Shown: in pieces, positions 17,727-27,800 of the stretch | Numbering within the stretch: the stretch's first letter is position 1 | Layout of the letters: the number at the start of each line of letters is the position of its first letter | NCBI GenBank assembly: GCA_947624305.1 | Contig: CANQKC010000006.1 | Span: forward strand, 44,288 to 108,287 | Reading direction: 5' to 3' | DNA: 64,000 nucleotides | Source: an uncultured Monoglobus sp. | GTDB lineage: Bacteria; Bacillota; Clostridia; Monoglobales; Monoglobaceae | Position numbers and translations under genes: made by a program | Notes under the pieces: model-generated | What the model was told of the DNA's origin: nothing | The model's database searches: none | What the model saw: the letters and a program-made list of their open reading frames with translations, nothing else

Positions 17727-20700
17727 ATGAAAGTACGGAAAACCATCTCAGCGTTAGCGGCGGCAGCGATGCTGCTGACATGCGCTCCGAACGCGGCAGT
17801 TCTGGCGGCGACGGACGACAGCGCGCAGCCCGAACAGGCGCAGACCGAGCAGACACAGACGGTTCAGCCCGAAGCGCCCGAAGTTCAGGCGGCGGCCGAT
17901 CTGCTGCCCTATCAGGACGAGTCGCTCAGCTTTGAGGAAAGAGCCGCCGATCTGGTGGCCCGCATGACCCTTGAGGAAAAAGCGGCGCAGACCGCGGCGA
18001 AAAACGCGCCCGCGATCAGTCGTCTGGGCGTTCAGAGCTACTACTACTGGCGCGAGGGCATCCACGGCGTGGCCCGTCAGGGAAAAGCGACGAGCTTCCC
18101 CTCGAGCCTCGCGATGTCGAACACCTGGGACACCGCTCTTATGCAGACCGCAATGGACATAACGTCCACCGAGGCGAGAGCCATCAACCCCAAGGACCTG
18201 AACTATTGGAACCCCACGATCAATATGGCGCGCGACCCGCGCTGGGGCAGAAACGAGGAAAGCTACGGCGAGGACCCGTATCTGACATCCGAAATAGGCA
18301 GCGCCGCGGTACGCGGCATGCAGGGAACGGACGACAAATACCTGAAAACAATGACCACGCTCAAGCACTACGCCGCAAACAACGTTGAGGGCGAGCGCTT
18401 CAGCGGAACTTCGATCATGAACGAGCGCACCATGCGCGAGTATTACACAAGAGCTTTCCGCGACATCACCAAAAACGCTGATCCCGCGGCGGTTATGAGC
18501 TCTTATAACGGAAGCACCGTATACAGGAACGGCGAGATACTCACGTCGATGGACGGACAGAAGATCGACTACATAGCCTCAAGCGCCAACTCATACCTTT
18601 TGAACGACCTGCTGCGCAGGACCTACGGCTTCGGCGGCTTCGTTGTCGGCGACTGCGGCGCGTGGGACAACGCATTCGGACAGCAGCCTCTGAGAAAGAA
18701 GCTCTATCCCGAGCTGCCTCTTGACCAAATCACCTCGCCTATGACGGTTTCAAAAATCGTGAGCGCGGGCTCAAGCCTTGACTGCAACAGCGGCGGCGCG
18801 GGCACGACTCAGGTGGCGTCGGCGGTTCAGCAGGGCCTGCTCAGCGAGGAAGCTCTGGACATCATGGTATATGAACTGTTTTTGCAGCGCATGAAAACCG
18901 GAGAGTTTGACAAAAACCCCAAGTATAAGGATATTTCAAAAGATGTTGTCGAGTCGGACGAAAGCGTTGCCGTGGCCGAAAAAGCAGCCGAGGAAAGCTG
19001 GGTAATGCTCGAGAACAAAAACAACGCTCTGCCACTGAAAGAAAAGAGCGGCGGATATAAAGTCGCGGTTGTCGGAAACCTGGCAAACAAGCTTGTTCTC
19101 GGCGACTACTCAGGTTCTCCGACCAAGACGAAGACCCCCGTCGAGGGCATAAAAGAGGAGATACAGAAAAAATACCCCGGTTCCGAGATAAATCATCTGG
19201 GCGCCGTTTCGGACGATGAGCTCCTGTTTAACTTAAAGAGCCTGACTCTGGTTCTGAACGACGGAAAAACAAGAGAGATTGATCTTTCAAAGGCCGAGAA
19301 TGTCGCGGGAATGACGCAGTCCGGCACCGCTCTCAACGATATGACCCCCAAAGCCTACGCGGTTATTAAAGACGTTGATTTTAAGGATGTTAAATCAATA
19401 AGAGCCGAAATAGCCACCGGTGACAGAATGGGCGGCACGGTCAACATCGCCTACAGCGAGGACGGCGTGGGCGGAATTAACGTCGCCAACATAGAGGCGC
19501 AGAAGACCGACAACATCGCCACATATGCCACCTGCGAGGCGCCTTACGACGGCGCGCTGGGCGGATATGTAGCAAAGGCGCATCTGATCATCTCAGCCAC
19601 ACCGGCTGTTAAGCCGTTCACGGTTGAGAGCTACAAAACCGAGCTTGACAACGCGGACTTTATCGTCGCTTACGGCTGCACGGTTCCCAAGCAGGACGGA
19701 CTCGGCACGGTTGACGCTTCCGAGTCGCACGACAGAAGCAGCATCAACATGCCCTCGTCTCAGGCGCATGTTCAGCAGATCTGCGACGCATATCCCAATA
19801 AAACGATCGTCGCGCTGCAAACGGTGGGCCAGATGAACGTTGAGGGCTTTAAAGACAAGTGCGCGGCGCTGCTGTGGACCTCGTACAACGGTCAGACGCA
19901 GGGCACGGCTCTGGGCAAAATACTCACGGGAGACGCAAACCCCTCGGGCAGGCTCTCGACCACATGGTATGCCGCGTCGGATCTTGACAAAATGCCTCTC
20001 GGCAGCAGCAAAACCACCCAGGACAACATCGGCTATAACTTCACAAACTACGAGCTGGCCTCGGATATCAATAACCCCGGAACCGATTATCCCGGAAGAA
20101 CCTATCAGTACTACACCGGCACCCCGGTTTATCCGTTCGGCTACGGCAAGAGCTACACAAGCTTTGAGTATTCCAACATAAAGATCGACAAAGCAACGGC
20201 GAACGCCAACGACACCGTGACGATCACAGCCGACGTTAAAAACACGGGCAGCGTCGCGGGCGACGAGGTGGCTCAGCTCTATATCACGGTTCCCGGCGCG
20301 GACGGCAAAAAGCTGCCGCTCAAGCAGCTCAAGGGTTTTGAGAGACTGACTTTAAATCCCGGCGAGACCAAGACCGCGACATTCAGCCTCAACATTGCGG
20401 ACGTTTACTTCTTCGATGAGGCAAAGCAGCAGAACTACGTTATCCCCGGCGAGTACACCGCGAAAGTCGGCGCAAACGCCAACGACGCGAACGCGCAGCA
20501 GATCAAATTCACGGTGAGCGGCGACATCTCAGAGTCGGTGGACAGCGTTTATGCGATCCCCTCCGGACTTAAGCTGTACAGCGTGAACAACGGCGCAAAC
20601 GCGGCCAACAGCATTTCCGCGAACGCCAGCGTGACGCTCAAAAACGACAAGGTCATCACCGACTTTGCGGCAAACGGCATAACAATGACATACAAGAGCA

Positions 20701-23700
20701 GCAATGAGAACGTTGCCAAAGTCGATGAAAACGGAACGGTCACCGCGGGCGCCAAAGAAGGCGTCGCAATGATCACGGCCACCGCATCAAAGGCTGACGG
20801 AAGCTCGGCGAGCTATTCGTTCCCGGTCGTTTCCCGGTACCGCGACGGCATAAGCGCCGAGAAAAAGGCGGAATATCTTGCCCGTCTGGACGCGGCATAC
20901 GCGGCATGCCCGGAGCTGGCATACACGCCGGAGAATTGGCAAAAACTCAACGATATTTACAGCGAGATCCACTCAACGCTTGAAAGCGCGCTGATTGACG
21001 ACGGTCTTGAACTGTCGGTCAGCGAGGCGATCGACGCGATGCTGGCCGTTCCCAAGATCGAGCTCTCGCCCGACTACACGATCGAGGCGTCAGCCGGAAT
21101 TATAACCGACGGCGTTATAGAGTATTCTGAAAACGGAATTGGAAAAATCAACGCGACTTCCTCGTCGATCAGCGGCACAATTACCGAGAGCGATCCAGCA
21201 AAGATCTCGTTGAGCGCGATGAGCGGCGGCAGCGCGGTAAACGACGGCCTGATCTGGACCGTTGAGCGTCTGGACGGCTCGGGCAGAAAAAATCCCGAGA
21301 TCAACGTAAACACAGGCGAGCTTACCCTCTACACCAACGGCGTTTACAAGATCACCGCCGCGAACTACACAAGCGGAAAGAGCGGTGAGTTGACGGTTTA
21401 TGCGGCGCTGCAGCTTGAGGGTGAAAACGCCGACGATAACGGCGGCGGCGCGAACCTGAACGACACTCAAGCCGGAACCAGCGGCGGCAAGGACGCGGGC
21501 AGCACAACCACAAGATGGCTGAGATTTGACGGAGTTATGCTCAAAAACCTGACCGGTATCACCGCCAGAGTTTCAAAGGAAAAAACCGACAGCGTGATCA
21601 ACCTTTCGCTGATGCCGAACACGGATTGGATGTTCGCAACAGGCACTATTCCCGCCACAGGTTCATACGACACATGGGAGGAAGTCAACATAGGCGTAAC
21701 CAAAGCGGAGCTTGACAGGCTCACCCTTGACGAGAACGGATGCGGCACAATATATGTGCAGACAAACGGCGCTTGCCTTGACTATATCATGCCGATCTAC
21801 AACAATTCAAATATGACCGTAACAAACGAGGCGGGCGGAACGGTAAGCGTTACGACCGACGCGGCAAGCGGAACGCTTCTCGCGGCCTCGTATGACAGCG
21901 CGGGCGCGCTGACAGCAAGCAGCATAAAGCCCATCGCTTCGGCAGGAGAATACAAGTTTGACGGTTTCAAAGACGGCGACAGAATATCCCTGTTTGAGTG
22001 GAACAACACCGACGCTGTGGCTCCTATCGGCAAAAAAGCCGACACGGTTTACTCCGAGCCGATCAAGAAAGATATGATCGTTTACAATCTGAGCGATCCG
22101 GCCTATGACGCTTTCTTTGACAGTGCGGGCGGAGCGCAGCTCATAGGCGGTCTCGGACTTGACGGCTTCGGCGGCTGGGCGACCGACAAGGGCGGCACGT
22201 TTAAATATAACGGCAAAACCCTCACGTTTACCCGAAGCCTCAAAGCCGGCAGGGGCGACAGAACAACGACCTGCGTTTACTTCACACCGGACAGCGACGG
22301 CGTCGCTACCGCGGTATTCAACGCAAACACCGAGAGATGCATATATATCGACCAGGAGGACGGCAGCAAGATCGAGCAATACGGAACCGGCAGCATATCC
22401 GCCGCTCAGATGAACGTCAAAGCCGGAAAACCGGTTTATGTATACGGCGGCGGCTCCAACAAGAACCTTTACGCCGTGCTGTTCGAGCCCGGAGCCGAGG
22501 TTGTTGAATCGACCCCGACGCCTGCCCCCACGGCTACTCCCACTCCCGAGCCTCTGCCCGAGGTTGTAGATCAAAAATTCATTGAGTTTGAGGATTACAC
22601 CAAGTGCTGGCCCGAGGCGGATTCAAAGAGGATCACAACAAGCGATGTAGCGGGCGCCAGCGGCGGCAAAGTTGTTGACAACACAAAGGACAAAGATACC
22701 TTCTATTTCGGAGAGGTCGACACCGACAATCTGGTCGGCATAGAGCTGAATGTGGGCACCAAGCAGGCCGGAGTCACGGTTGAGTATTACCTCGTTGATA
22801 TGAACGGCACAACACCCGACGCGGCTCAAAGCTCTAAGCTGACGGATGACAACAGGATCGGCGCTCAGCCCCTGACTGTAAGCAAGAACTGGAACGATTT
22901 CATTAACTATCAGACAAGAGTGCGCGGCGCGGCAATCGGCGGCAAGAAAGGCCTGTTTGTGAAGGGCAAAGTCGCGGACGGCTATGTCGGAAACTTCGAC
23001 TATATACAGCTGCTCTACGGAAAAGCCGGAGCGGCTGCGGAAGCAAATTCCGAAGCTTTGCTCACAGCGGAAAACGACTCGGCGATAATCACGGTTCAGG
23101 GCAGCGATGTGACTTCGGTCAACAAATACACCGGAGAGGTCTCGGCGGCCGATTTGAGCGAGGAGTACGGCGACATTTCGGTTGAGAAGCTGACCGTTTG
23201 GAACGGAATGCTGACCGCTATGGCCAAAAACAGCGGCGGCTCAAAGCTGCTCACCAGCCCCATGGGAACTGTGTGGATCGACGCGACTCCCGACTATTAT
23301 GCGGAGTCAGATCCCGGGGCACCGAAAAATCCCGTGATCAACGACATGCTCGAGGCTGACGGCCAAATGTATCTGGGCTGTGACGGTGGCTGGCTGATCA
23401 CAATGAACAACTGCACAAAATGCACCACTATCAAAAAGGTTTGCGATTTTGACATCAAAGGGCTTGACAGCGACGGCGAGACGCTTTACCTGAGCGGAGA
23501 CGGCGAAAACGCCGAAATCGCGATCGCTGACGCGCGGCAGGAGAACATCAAGGCCGACGCGGCGAAAGAGCTTATCGCGGCGGGCGCTCTGCCGGTTGAC
23601 GTGAGATCGGCCGAGGAATTCGCCGAGGACAGCATAGACGGCTCGGTAAACGTGCCTGTCGACGAGTTCGAGCAGTGGCTCGGCACGCAGGACAAAAACG

Positions 23701-23816
23701 AGACGATCATCGTTTACTGCGCGTCGGGCAACCGCGCGGGCAAAGCGGCTGAGATCGCCAAAGAGCAGGGCTTTAAGAACATCTACAACGCCGGCTCGAT
23801 CAACGACCTTAAATAA
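17727..23816 (+). CDS. Secreted GH3 glycoside hydrolase with binding modules and a C-terminal rhodanese domain
   Basis: A 2029-residue protein. Residues 1-28 are a signal peptide (cleavage near VLA-AT). A GH3 N-terminal barrel (about 55-350) contains KHYAANNVEGERF and the nucleophile Asp309 in VVGDCGAWDN. The GH3 C-terminal domain (about 410-780) is followed by an FN3-like domain (about 830-910), a bacterial Ig-like domain (about 945-1030), and CBM6-like modules near 1230-1350 and 1615-1765 around a TP-rich linker (about 1595-1610). A beta-rich stretch precedes a rhodanese domain (about 1940-2029) with active-site loop CASGNRAG (Cys1998). GH3 enzymes release terminal glucose, xylose or arabinose; the SDCGA-like motif suggests a xylosidase or glucosidase. 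The ribosome-binding site is AAGGAGG. No cell-wall anchor is visible. The rhodanese fusion is unexpected outside the cell. Confidence 0.92.
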   Translation: MKVRKTISALAAAAMLLTCAPNAAVLAATDDSAQPEQAQTEQTQTVQPEAPEVQAAADLLPYQDESLSFEERAADLVARMTLEEKAAQTAAKNAPAISRLGVQSYYYWREGIHGVARQGKATSFPSSLAMSNTWDTALMQTAMDITSTEARAINPKDLNYWNPTINMARDPRWGRNEESYGEDPYLTSEIGSAAVRGMQGTDDKYLKTMTTLKHYAANNVEGERFSGTSIMNERTMREYYTRAFRDITKNADPAAVMSSYNGSTVYRNGEILTSMDGQKIDYIASSANSYLLNDLLRRTYGFGGFVVGDCGAWDNAFGQQPLRKKLYPELPLDQITSPMTVSKIVSAGSSLDCNSGGAGTTQVASAVQQGLLSEEALDIMVYELFLQRMKTGEFDKNPKYKDISKDVVESDESVAVAEKAAEESWVMLENKNNALPLKEKSGGYKVAVVGNLANKLVLGDYSGSPTKTKTPVEGIKEEIQKKYPGSEINHLGAVSDDELLFNLKSLTLVLNDGKTREIDLSKAENVAGMTQSGTALNDMTPKAYAVIKDVDFKDVKSIRAEIATGDRMGGTVNIAYSEDGVGGINVANIEAQKTDNIATYATCEAPYDGALGGYVAKAHLIISATPAVKPFTVESYKTELDNADFIVAYGCTVPKQDGLGTVDASESHDRSSINMPSSQAHVQQICDAYPNKTIVALQTVGQMNVEGFKDKCAALLWTSYNGQTQGTALGKILTGDANPSGRLSTTWYAASDLDKMPLGSSKTTQDNIGYNFTNYELASDINNPGTDYPGRTYQYYTGTPVYPFGYGKSYTSFEYSNIKIDKATANANDTVTITADVKNTGSVAGDEVAQLYITVPGADGKKLPLKQLKGFERLTLNPGETKTATFSLNIADVYFFDEAKQQNYVIPGEYTAKVGANANDANAQQIKFTVSGDISESVDSVYAIPSGLKLYSVNNGANAANSISANASVTLKNDKVITDFAANGITMTYKSSNENVAKVDENGTVTAGAKEGVAMITATASKADGSSASYSFPVVSRYRDGISAEKKAEYLARLDAAYAACPELAYTPENWQKLNDIYSEIHSTLESALIDDGLELSVSEAIDAMLAVPKIELSPDYTIEASAGIITDGVIEYSENGIGKINATSSSISGTITESDPAKISLSAMSGGSAVNDGLIWTVERLDGSGRKNPEINVNTGELTLYTNGVYKITAANYTSGKSGELTVYAALQLEGENADDNGGGANLNDTQAGTSGGKDAGSTTTRWLRFDGVMLKNLTGITARVSKEKTDSVINLSLMPNTDWMFATGTIPATGSYDTWEEVNIGVTKAELDRLTLDENGCGTIYVQTNGACLDYIMPIYNNSNMTVTNEAGGTVSVTTDAASGTLLAASYDSAGALTASSIKPIASAGEYKFDGFKDGDRISLFEWNNTDAVAPIGKKADTVYSEPIKKDMIVYNLSDPAYDAFFDSAGGAQLIGGLGLDGFGGWATDKGGTFKYNGKTLTFTRSLKAGRGDRTTTCVYFTPDSDGVATAVFNANTERCIYIDQEDGSKIEQYGTGSISAAQMNVKAGKPVYVYGGGSNKNLYAVLFEPGAEVVESTPTPAPTATPTPEPLPEVVDQKFIEFEDYTKCWPEADSKRITTSDVAGASGGKVVDNTKDKDTFYFGEVDTDNLVGIELNVGTKQAGVTVEYYLVDMNGTTPDAAQSSKLTDDNRIGAQPLTVSKNWNDFINYQTRVRGAAIGGKKGLFVKGKVADGYVGNFDYIQLLYGKAGAAAEANSEALLTAENDSAIITVQGSDVTSVNKYTGEVSAADLSEEYGDISVEKLTVWNGMLTAMAKNSGGSKLLTSPMGTVWIDATPDYYAESDPGAPKNPVINDMLEADGQMYLGCDGGWLITMNNCTKCTTIKKVCDFDIKGLDSDGETLYLSGDGENAEIAIADARQENIKADAAKELIAAGALPVDVRSAEEFAEDSIDGSVNVPVDEFEQWLGTQDKNETIIVYCASGNRAGKAAEIAKEQGFKNIYNAGSINDLK

Positions 23817-23818
23817 AA

Positions 23819-23839
23819 CCGAGGGGCACAGCCCCTCGG
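23819..23839 (+). terminator. Hairpin directly after the GH3 gene
   Basis: A 9-bp stem CCGAGGGGC/GCCCCTCGG with an ACA loop, starting 3 bases after the stop. No T-run follows, so it may be a transcript-stabilising hairpin rather than a terminator. Confidence 0.5.
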
Positions 23840-23886
23840 CCCACCCAAACCGAAAAAAATTAATTAATATAATTTCTTCCCAATTA

Positions 23887-23920
23887 AAAAGGCCTTCCCG
23901 TTAATCCGGGAAGGTCTTTT
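23887..23920 (+). terminator. Intrinsic terminator of the GH3 gene
   Basis: A 14-bp stem with one G-T pair (AAAAGGCCTTCCCG against CGGGAAGGTCTTTT), loop of 6 bases, ending in TTTT. The first AACGTAG-ended repeat begins at the very next base. Confidence 0.85.
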
Positions 23921-24330
23921 AACGTAGGGACTAGGGAATAGGAACTAGGAACTAGAGGCGGATAACCCGCCCGTCAAGTTCCCTAATTCGTAGGGGACGG
24001 CGCCCTCGACGTCCCGGCTCCCCTTGGGGGGAGCTGTCGCCGAAGGCGGCTGAGAGAGGAACTATCACAAGAACCCCTCTCAGTCTGCTGCGCAGACAGC
24101 TCTCCCCAAAGGGCGAGCCTGATTTATGCTGCGCTGTTTCTATTCACTATTCACTAATTACTAATCACTACGTTAGCCTCTCTCCAACGTTCTTACACTC
24201 TTGTATACCATGTTACTCTTGACATATTATCCGCCCCTACAAGATCATACAAAACAAACGCGGGAACACAGCAAAGAAATTTGCCGAATTGTTCTCGCGT
24301 ATTCGCGCTAATAGCTAATTACTACGTTAG

Positions 24331-24386
24331 CCCCTCTCCGTCTTTTCGCCTCACGGCGAAAATCCACCTCTCCCGAGGGAGAGGCA
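24331..24386. repeat. 56-bp direct repeat, copy 1
   Basis: Contains a TTTTCGCC...GGCGAAAA hairpin and a CCTCTCCC...GGGAGAGG hairpin. It differs from copy 2 (24785-24840) at two positions. Confidence 0.9.
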
Positions 24387-24784
24387 AACGAGCGGCGCAT
24401 AGCGCCGCTCTGCGGGACGCCGAGGTCGTCGTCCCCTACGACCAAAGCGCGCAAAATGCCGTAGGTGGGGCCGGAGCCGCGAAGCGGATTCGTTGCACCA
24501 CGGTATTCCGTTTCCACGAATAAACGAGGCCACAAATCATTAACGTGAGCGAACATGGGCGGACGACCCCGGCCGCCCGAAAGGCTCCCCTTGGGGGAAA
24601 TCGATATGCGGGCCTAAATCAGACTCCCCTTGGGGGTAATCAGCGCGCGGAGCGTGCGGGTTCAAAGCGACCTTTCAAAATCGCTTGCGATTTTGACCAA
24701 GCGCTTCATTAATGCTGTCTGCGGCTTGTCCGCAGACTGAGAGGGGAACCTAATCACTACGTTGAAGGGAACCACATACAAGCA

Positions 24785-24840
24785 CCCTTCTCCGTCTTTT
24801 CGCCTCACGGCGAAAATCCACCTCTCCCAAGGGAGAGGCA
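24785..24840. repeat. 56-bp direct repeat, copy 2
   Basis: Matches 24331-24386 at 54 of 56 positions, same orientation. It lies 40 bp from the stop codon of the macroglobulin-like gene. Confidence 0.9.
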
Positions 24841-24880
24841 GAATGGGCGGCAATCTGCCGCCCGCTCTATTCACTATTCG

Positions 24881-27800
24881 CTAATTACTTATCACTACGT
24901 TGTCTTTGCCTGTGGCGGCTATTATATTTGTTGAATGGGTGTTTTGGATCACCGCGCTGTCGGCGGTGAAGTTTCCGGGGCTTGTGACTCTGGCGTAATA
25001 GCTGCAGGTGTCCTTGTTGTTCTTGTCGGGATAGGCGTAGAGCCGAACCTGCTGGCCGCCGCCGTAGTAGAACATAAACGAGCCCGTATCGCGCCTGCCG
25101 TTTAAGATCGGGGTCAGGCCCGATGGCAGATAATCGGTGATAACATATCCGCCGTCGGGAGCCGCCTCGCTGAACTCAACGTTAAACGTGATCTTTACTA
25201 TGTCGTTTTCGCTGAACGCGTTGGTTATCTCTCCGCTCGCGGAATTTGAGTATACCCGTTCAACGCTCACATCGGGGCTTAAAGTCTCGTCAACGTTCAT
25301 CTTGACCCGGGACACCGAGAGCATCCTTATCGACTCCGAGGCGCTGAGCACTTTGAACTCCGGCAGGAACGCCGCGGGGACCGTGACCGTGTGGCAGCCT
25401 CCCCCACGAAGCTCGGTCTCGAAGGTTTGGCCGTAAAGCTGATACGAAACGCTTCCGCTCTCGGCGGGTAAGGTATCAGCCGTCTCCGAGATATACGCGA
25501 GGCGCTCAATGTTGATCAATATATCGTCGGTCGAGTTCGCGGCGGTGTAGCCGTAGAGCTTCGCGGCGCTGTCCATTCCCAGACGCAGGGCGACAAGCGC
25601 GCCGACCGCCGTGCTTTCCAAAATCGTATCCGCTGTTTCGCCGCCCCTTATCCTCATCATTGTGCCGTAGTCCTCGATAAGGCCCGCGGCCTCAACGCGG
25701 CTTTCAAATATATCGGCGGCCTTGTCAAGCTCGCCGAGCTCGCAGTACGCGAGCGCCAGATACAAATACTCGACGGCGCTCAGGTTGTCAGCCGCGGACA
25801 TCGCCTCGATCTCGTCAAGCACAGGCTCGCGCAGGACGGCGCGCGAATACAGAACCTTCGCGCTTCCCTCGATCGAGGCCAGGTATTCGCAGAGCCTGTC
25901 GCGGTCAATATGTTCCTCAATATACGGCGTCAGCATCGCGGTAAGTTCGGGCTCGCTTTCGCCGTAGGGCAGCAGCTTGATCCCGCCGTCCTCGCTCTGA
26001 TAAGCGCTCCAGTCGGTATCGGGGATCTCGCACTCATACTCGTAATATTTGTTAAGCAGCTCAAGCGCCTTGGTCATAGAAACCCGCTGATCAAGTCTGT
26101 CGCCGCAAAGGTAACGCATATAATAAATATCGTTCAGCAGCGAGGCGCGGCTCTCGTCCGAGAAAATGACTTTGACGCTTCTGTCGGACTGGGATATGAT
26201 CGGCTCGTATGGCGATGAGTATTCCGTCGCCTGCTCGGTCATGTTATAGGTGTCAACCACCTCAAACGCGGTCTGAACGCTGTCGACCGCCGCGCCGTTT
26301 ACCTCGGCCGAGATTATCAGCGCGCGCAGGCCTAAAGTCCCGTCCATGCTCAGCGGAATATACATGCGCTCAAACGGTTTGCCTTGAGCCGTCGCGTATT
26401 GAACGCCGTCATAGGCCGTGAACACCACATCCTCGTCACCGCCGAGCGCGCTGCCGTACAGGCTGACGCCGATCATGGGAGAGTCGCCCGCCATGTAGGT
26501 TTTGCTCATTGTATAGCTGATAAACGCGGGCATCGTCACCTTTATCGCGCGCGAGTCGTTGCCCGCCGCCATATCGTCCGTCACAGCCGACACCGTGGCG
26601 CGCCACGACGTTATGTTGTCGGGCAGGGTGAACGACGCCGAGGCGATCCCGTTCTCGTCGGTCTTAAGACTTATAAACGACGCGGTGTCCTTAAATTCCG
26701 AGCGGACGCGCGCCGCGTCACGGCTCGACGCCGAGTCGTTTGAGCCTCCGCCGCCCGTGGCGAACGCAGCTTCCGCCGCCATGGGCGACTCATATTTGAG
26801 CATCTGATGCGAGCTGTATACTTCATTTAAAGTTGAATAAAACCTTCCGTAAAGCTGCTCGAGCGTGTTCGGAACATAGTCCGAAAGCTCAAACAGCGCC
26901 TCGTCAACAACGCTGATATTGACGTTCGCCGCGGCGGGCGTTCCGTCGGGCCCGAAGACCTTGACCGTTATCTCACAGCTCTCGCCGGGGGCATACTCCT
27001 CTTTGTCGGTGGATATTTCAAAGCTCAGGCGGCTTTTTTCGGTGTCATACTCCGCCTCCGCGAAGCCGATGTCCGTATATCCGCTTTCTGGATCAAAAAC
27101 CACGCAGTTTACGCAGATCCCGGGCAGGCCGTCAAACACCGTGGCGTAGGCGCCGCTTGTCGCCACAGCCGCGTCCTTTATTCCGTTACAATCCTTCAAA
27201 AACAGGAACCTGCCGTCCGGCGCGGGCTCGCCGCCCTTTGTCACGCTGACGTTCACGCTCTCGCCGATGTCGTAGTTCTCCTTGTCGCAGCTTATGTCAT
27301 ATCCGTCGGGGCGATAACCGTATGAATACGGACTGACGCGGTGCTCGGTCGTCCTTATGTAGTTGTCGTTGTCAACATAAGCTTCGCCGCGATTGTCGGC
27401 GCAGCTTATGTCAAGGGTATAATATCCACCCATTCCCTCGTTTCTGTCGGAGGTAAACGAATATTCGGCGTTTCCCTCGCCGTCGGTGGTCAGGTCAAAG
27501 CTCGCCGCCGTGACCGCCTTTTCGTCGTACGCATAGGTCGGATAAGATTTTTTGTTTATATAGTCATATCCGGTCCCCGTCTGACGTTCCTCATAATAAT
27601 TATATTTCAGCTCGCAGCGGATCGCGCGGCCCGCGTCGGGGCCCGAAATATAATCGTCGCCGTTTATCCGCTCGCCCTCTCCGCCGTTTACCTTGTCAAC
27701 CGTGAGCAGGTCGGAGTGCAGGCTTATCACGCTTGTTCCGTCCTTGAACTCGCTTTTCACGCCGATCCCGATGTCATTAAGCAGGATCTCGGTCACGGTC

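Larger units (their letters stand above)
23921..24901. repeat. Gene-free block of nested structured repeats
   Basis: About 960 bases without a convincing gene, ending inside the last codons of the macroglobulin-like gene. It opens with AACGTAG (23921) and contains CTACGTT at 24168, 24322, 24757 and 24895, each preceded by an AT-rich CTAATTACTAATCA-like segment. Hairpins of the type GTC(n)..(n)GAC next to CTGAGAG occur at 24036-24050, 24083-24097 and 24717-24737. A 56-bp segment is duplicated (24331-24386, 24785-24840). Parts recur at 31393-31542 and 44263-44676. Short reading frames here lack ribosome-binding sites and follow repeat units, so I do not call genes. It resembles a cluster of small non-coding mobile repeats; no transposase is present. 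Confidence 0.85.

Noticed and set aside
24281..24874. Short open frames of 60-82 codons on both strands in the repeat block
   Set aside because: They follow the repeat units, lack ribosome-binding sites, and are low-complexity Arg/Ser/Pro-rich readings of hairpins.
23921..24901. CRISPR array
   Set aside because: Repeats are of unequal length and spacing, nested and partly inverted, with no unique equal-length spacers and no cas genes.
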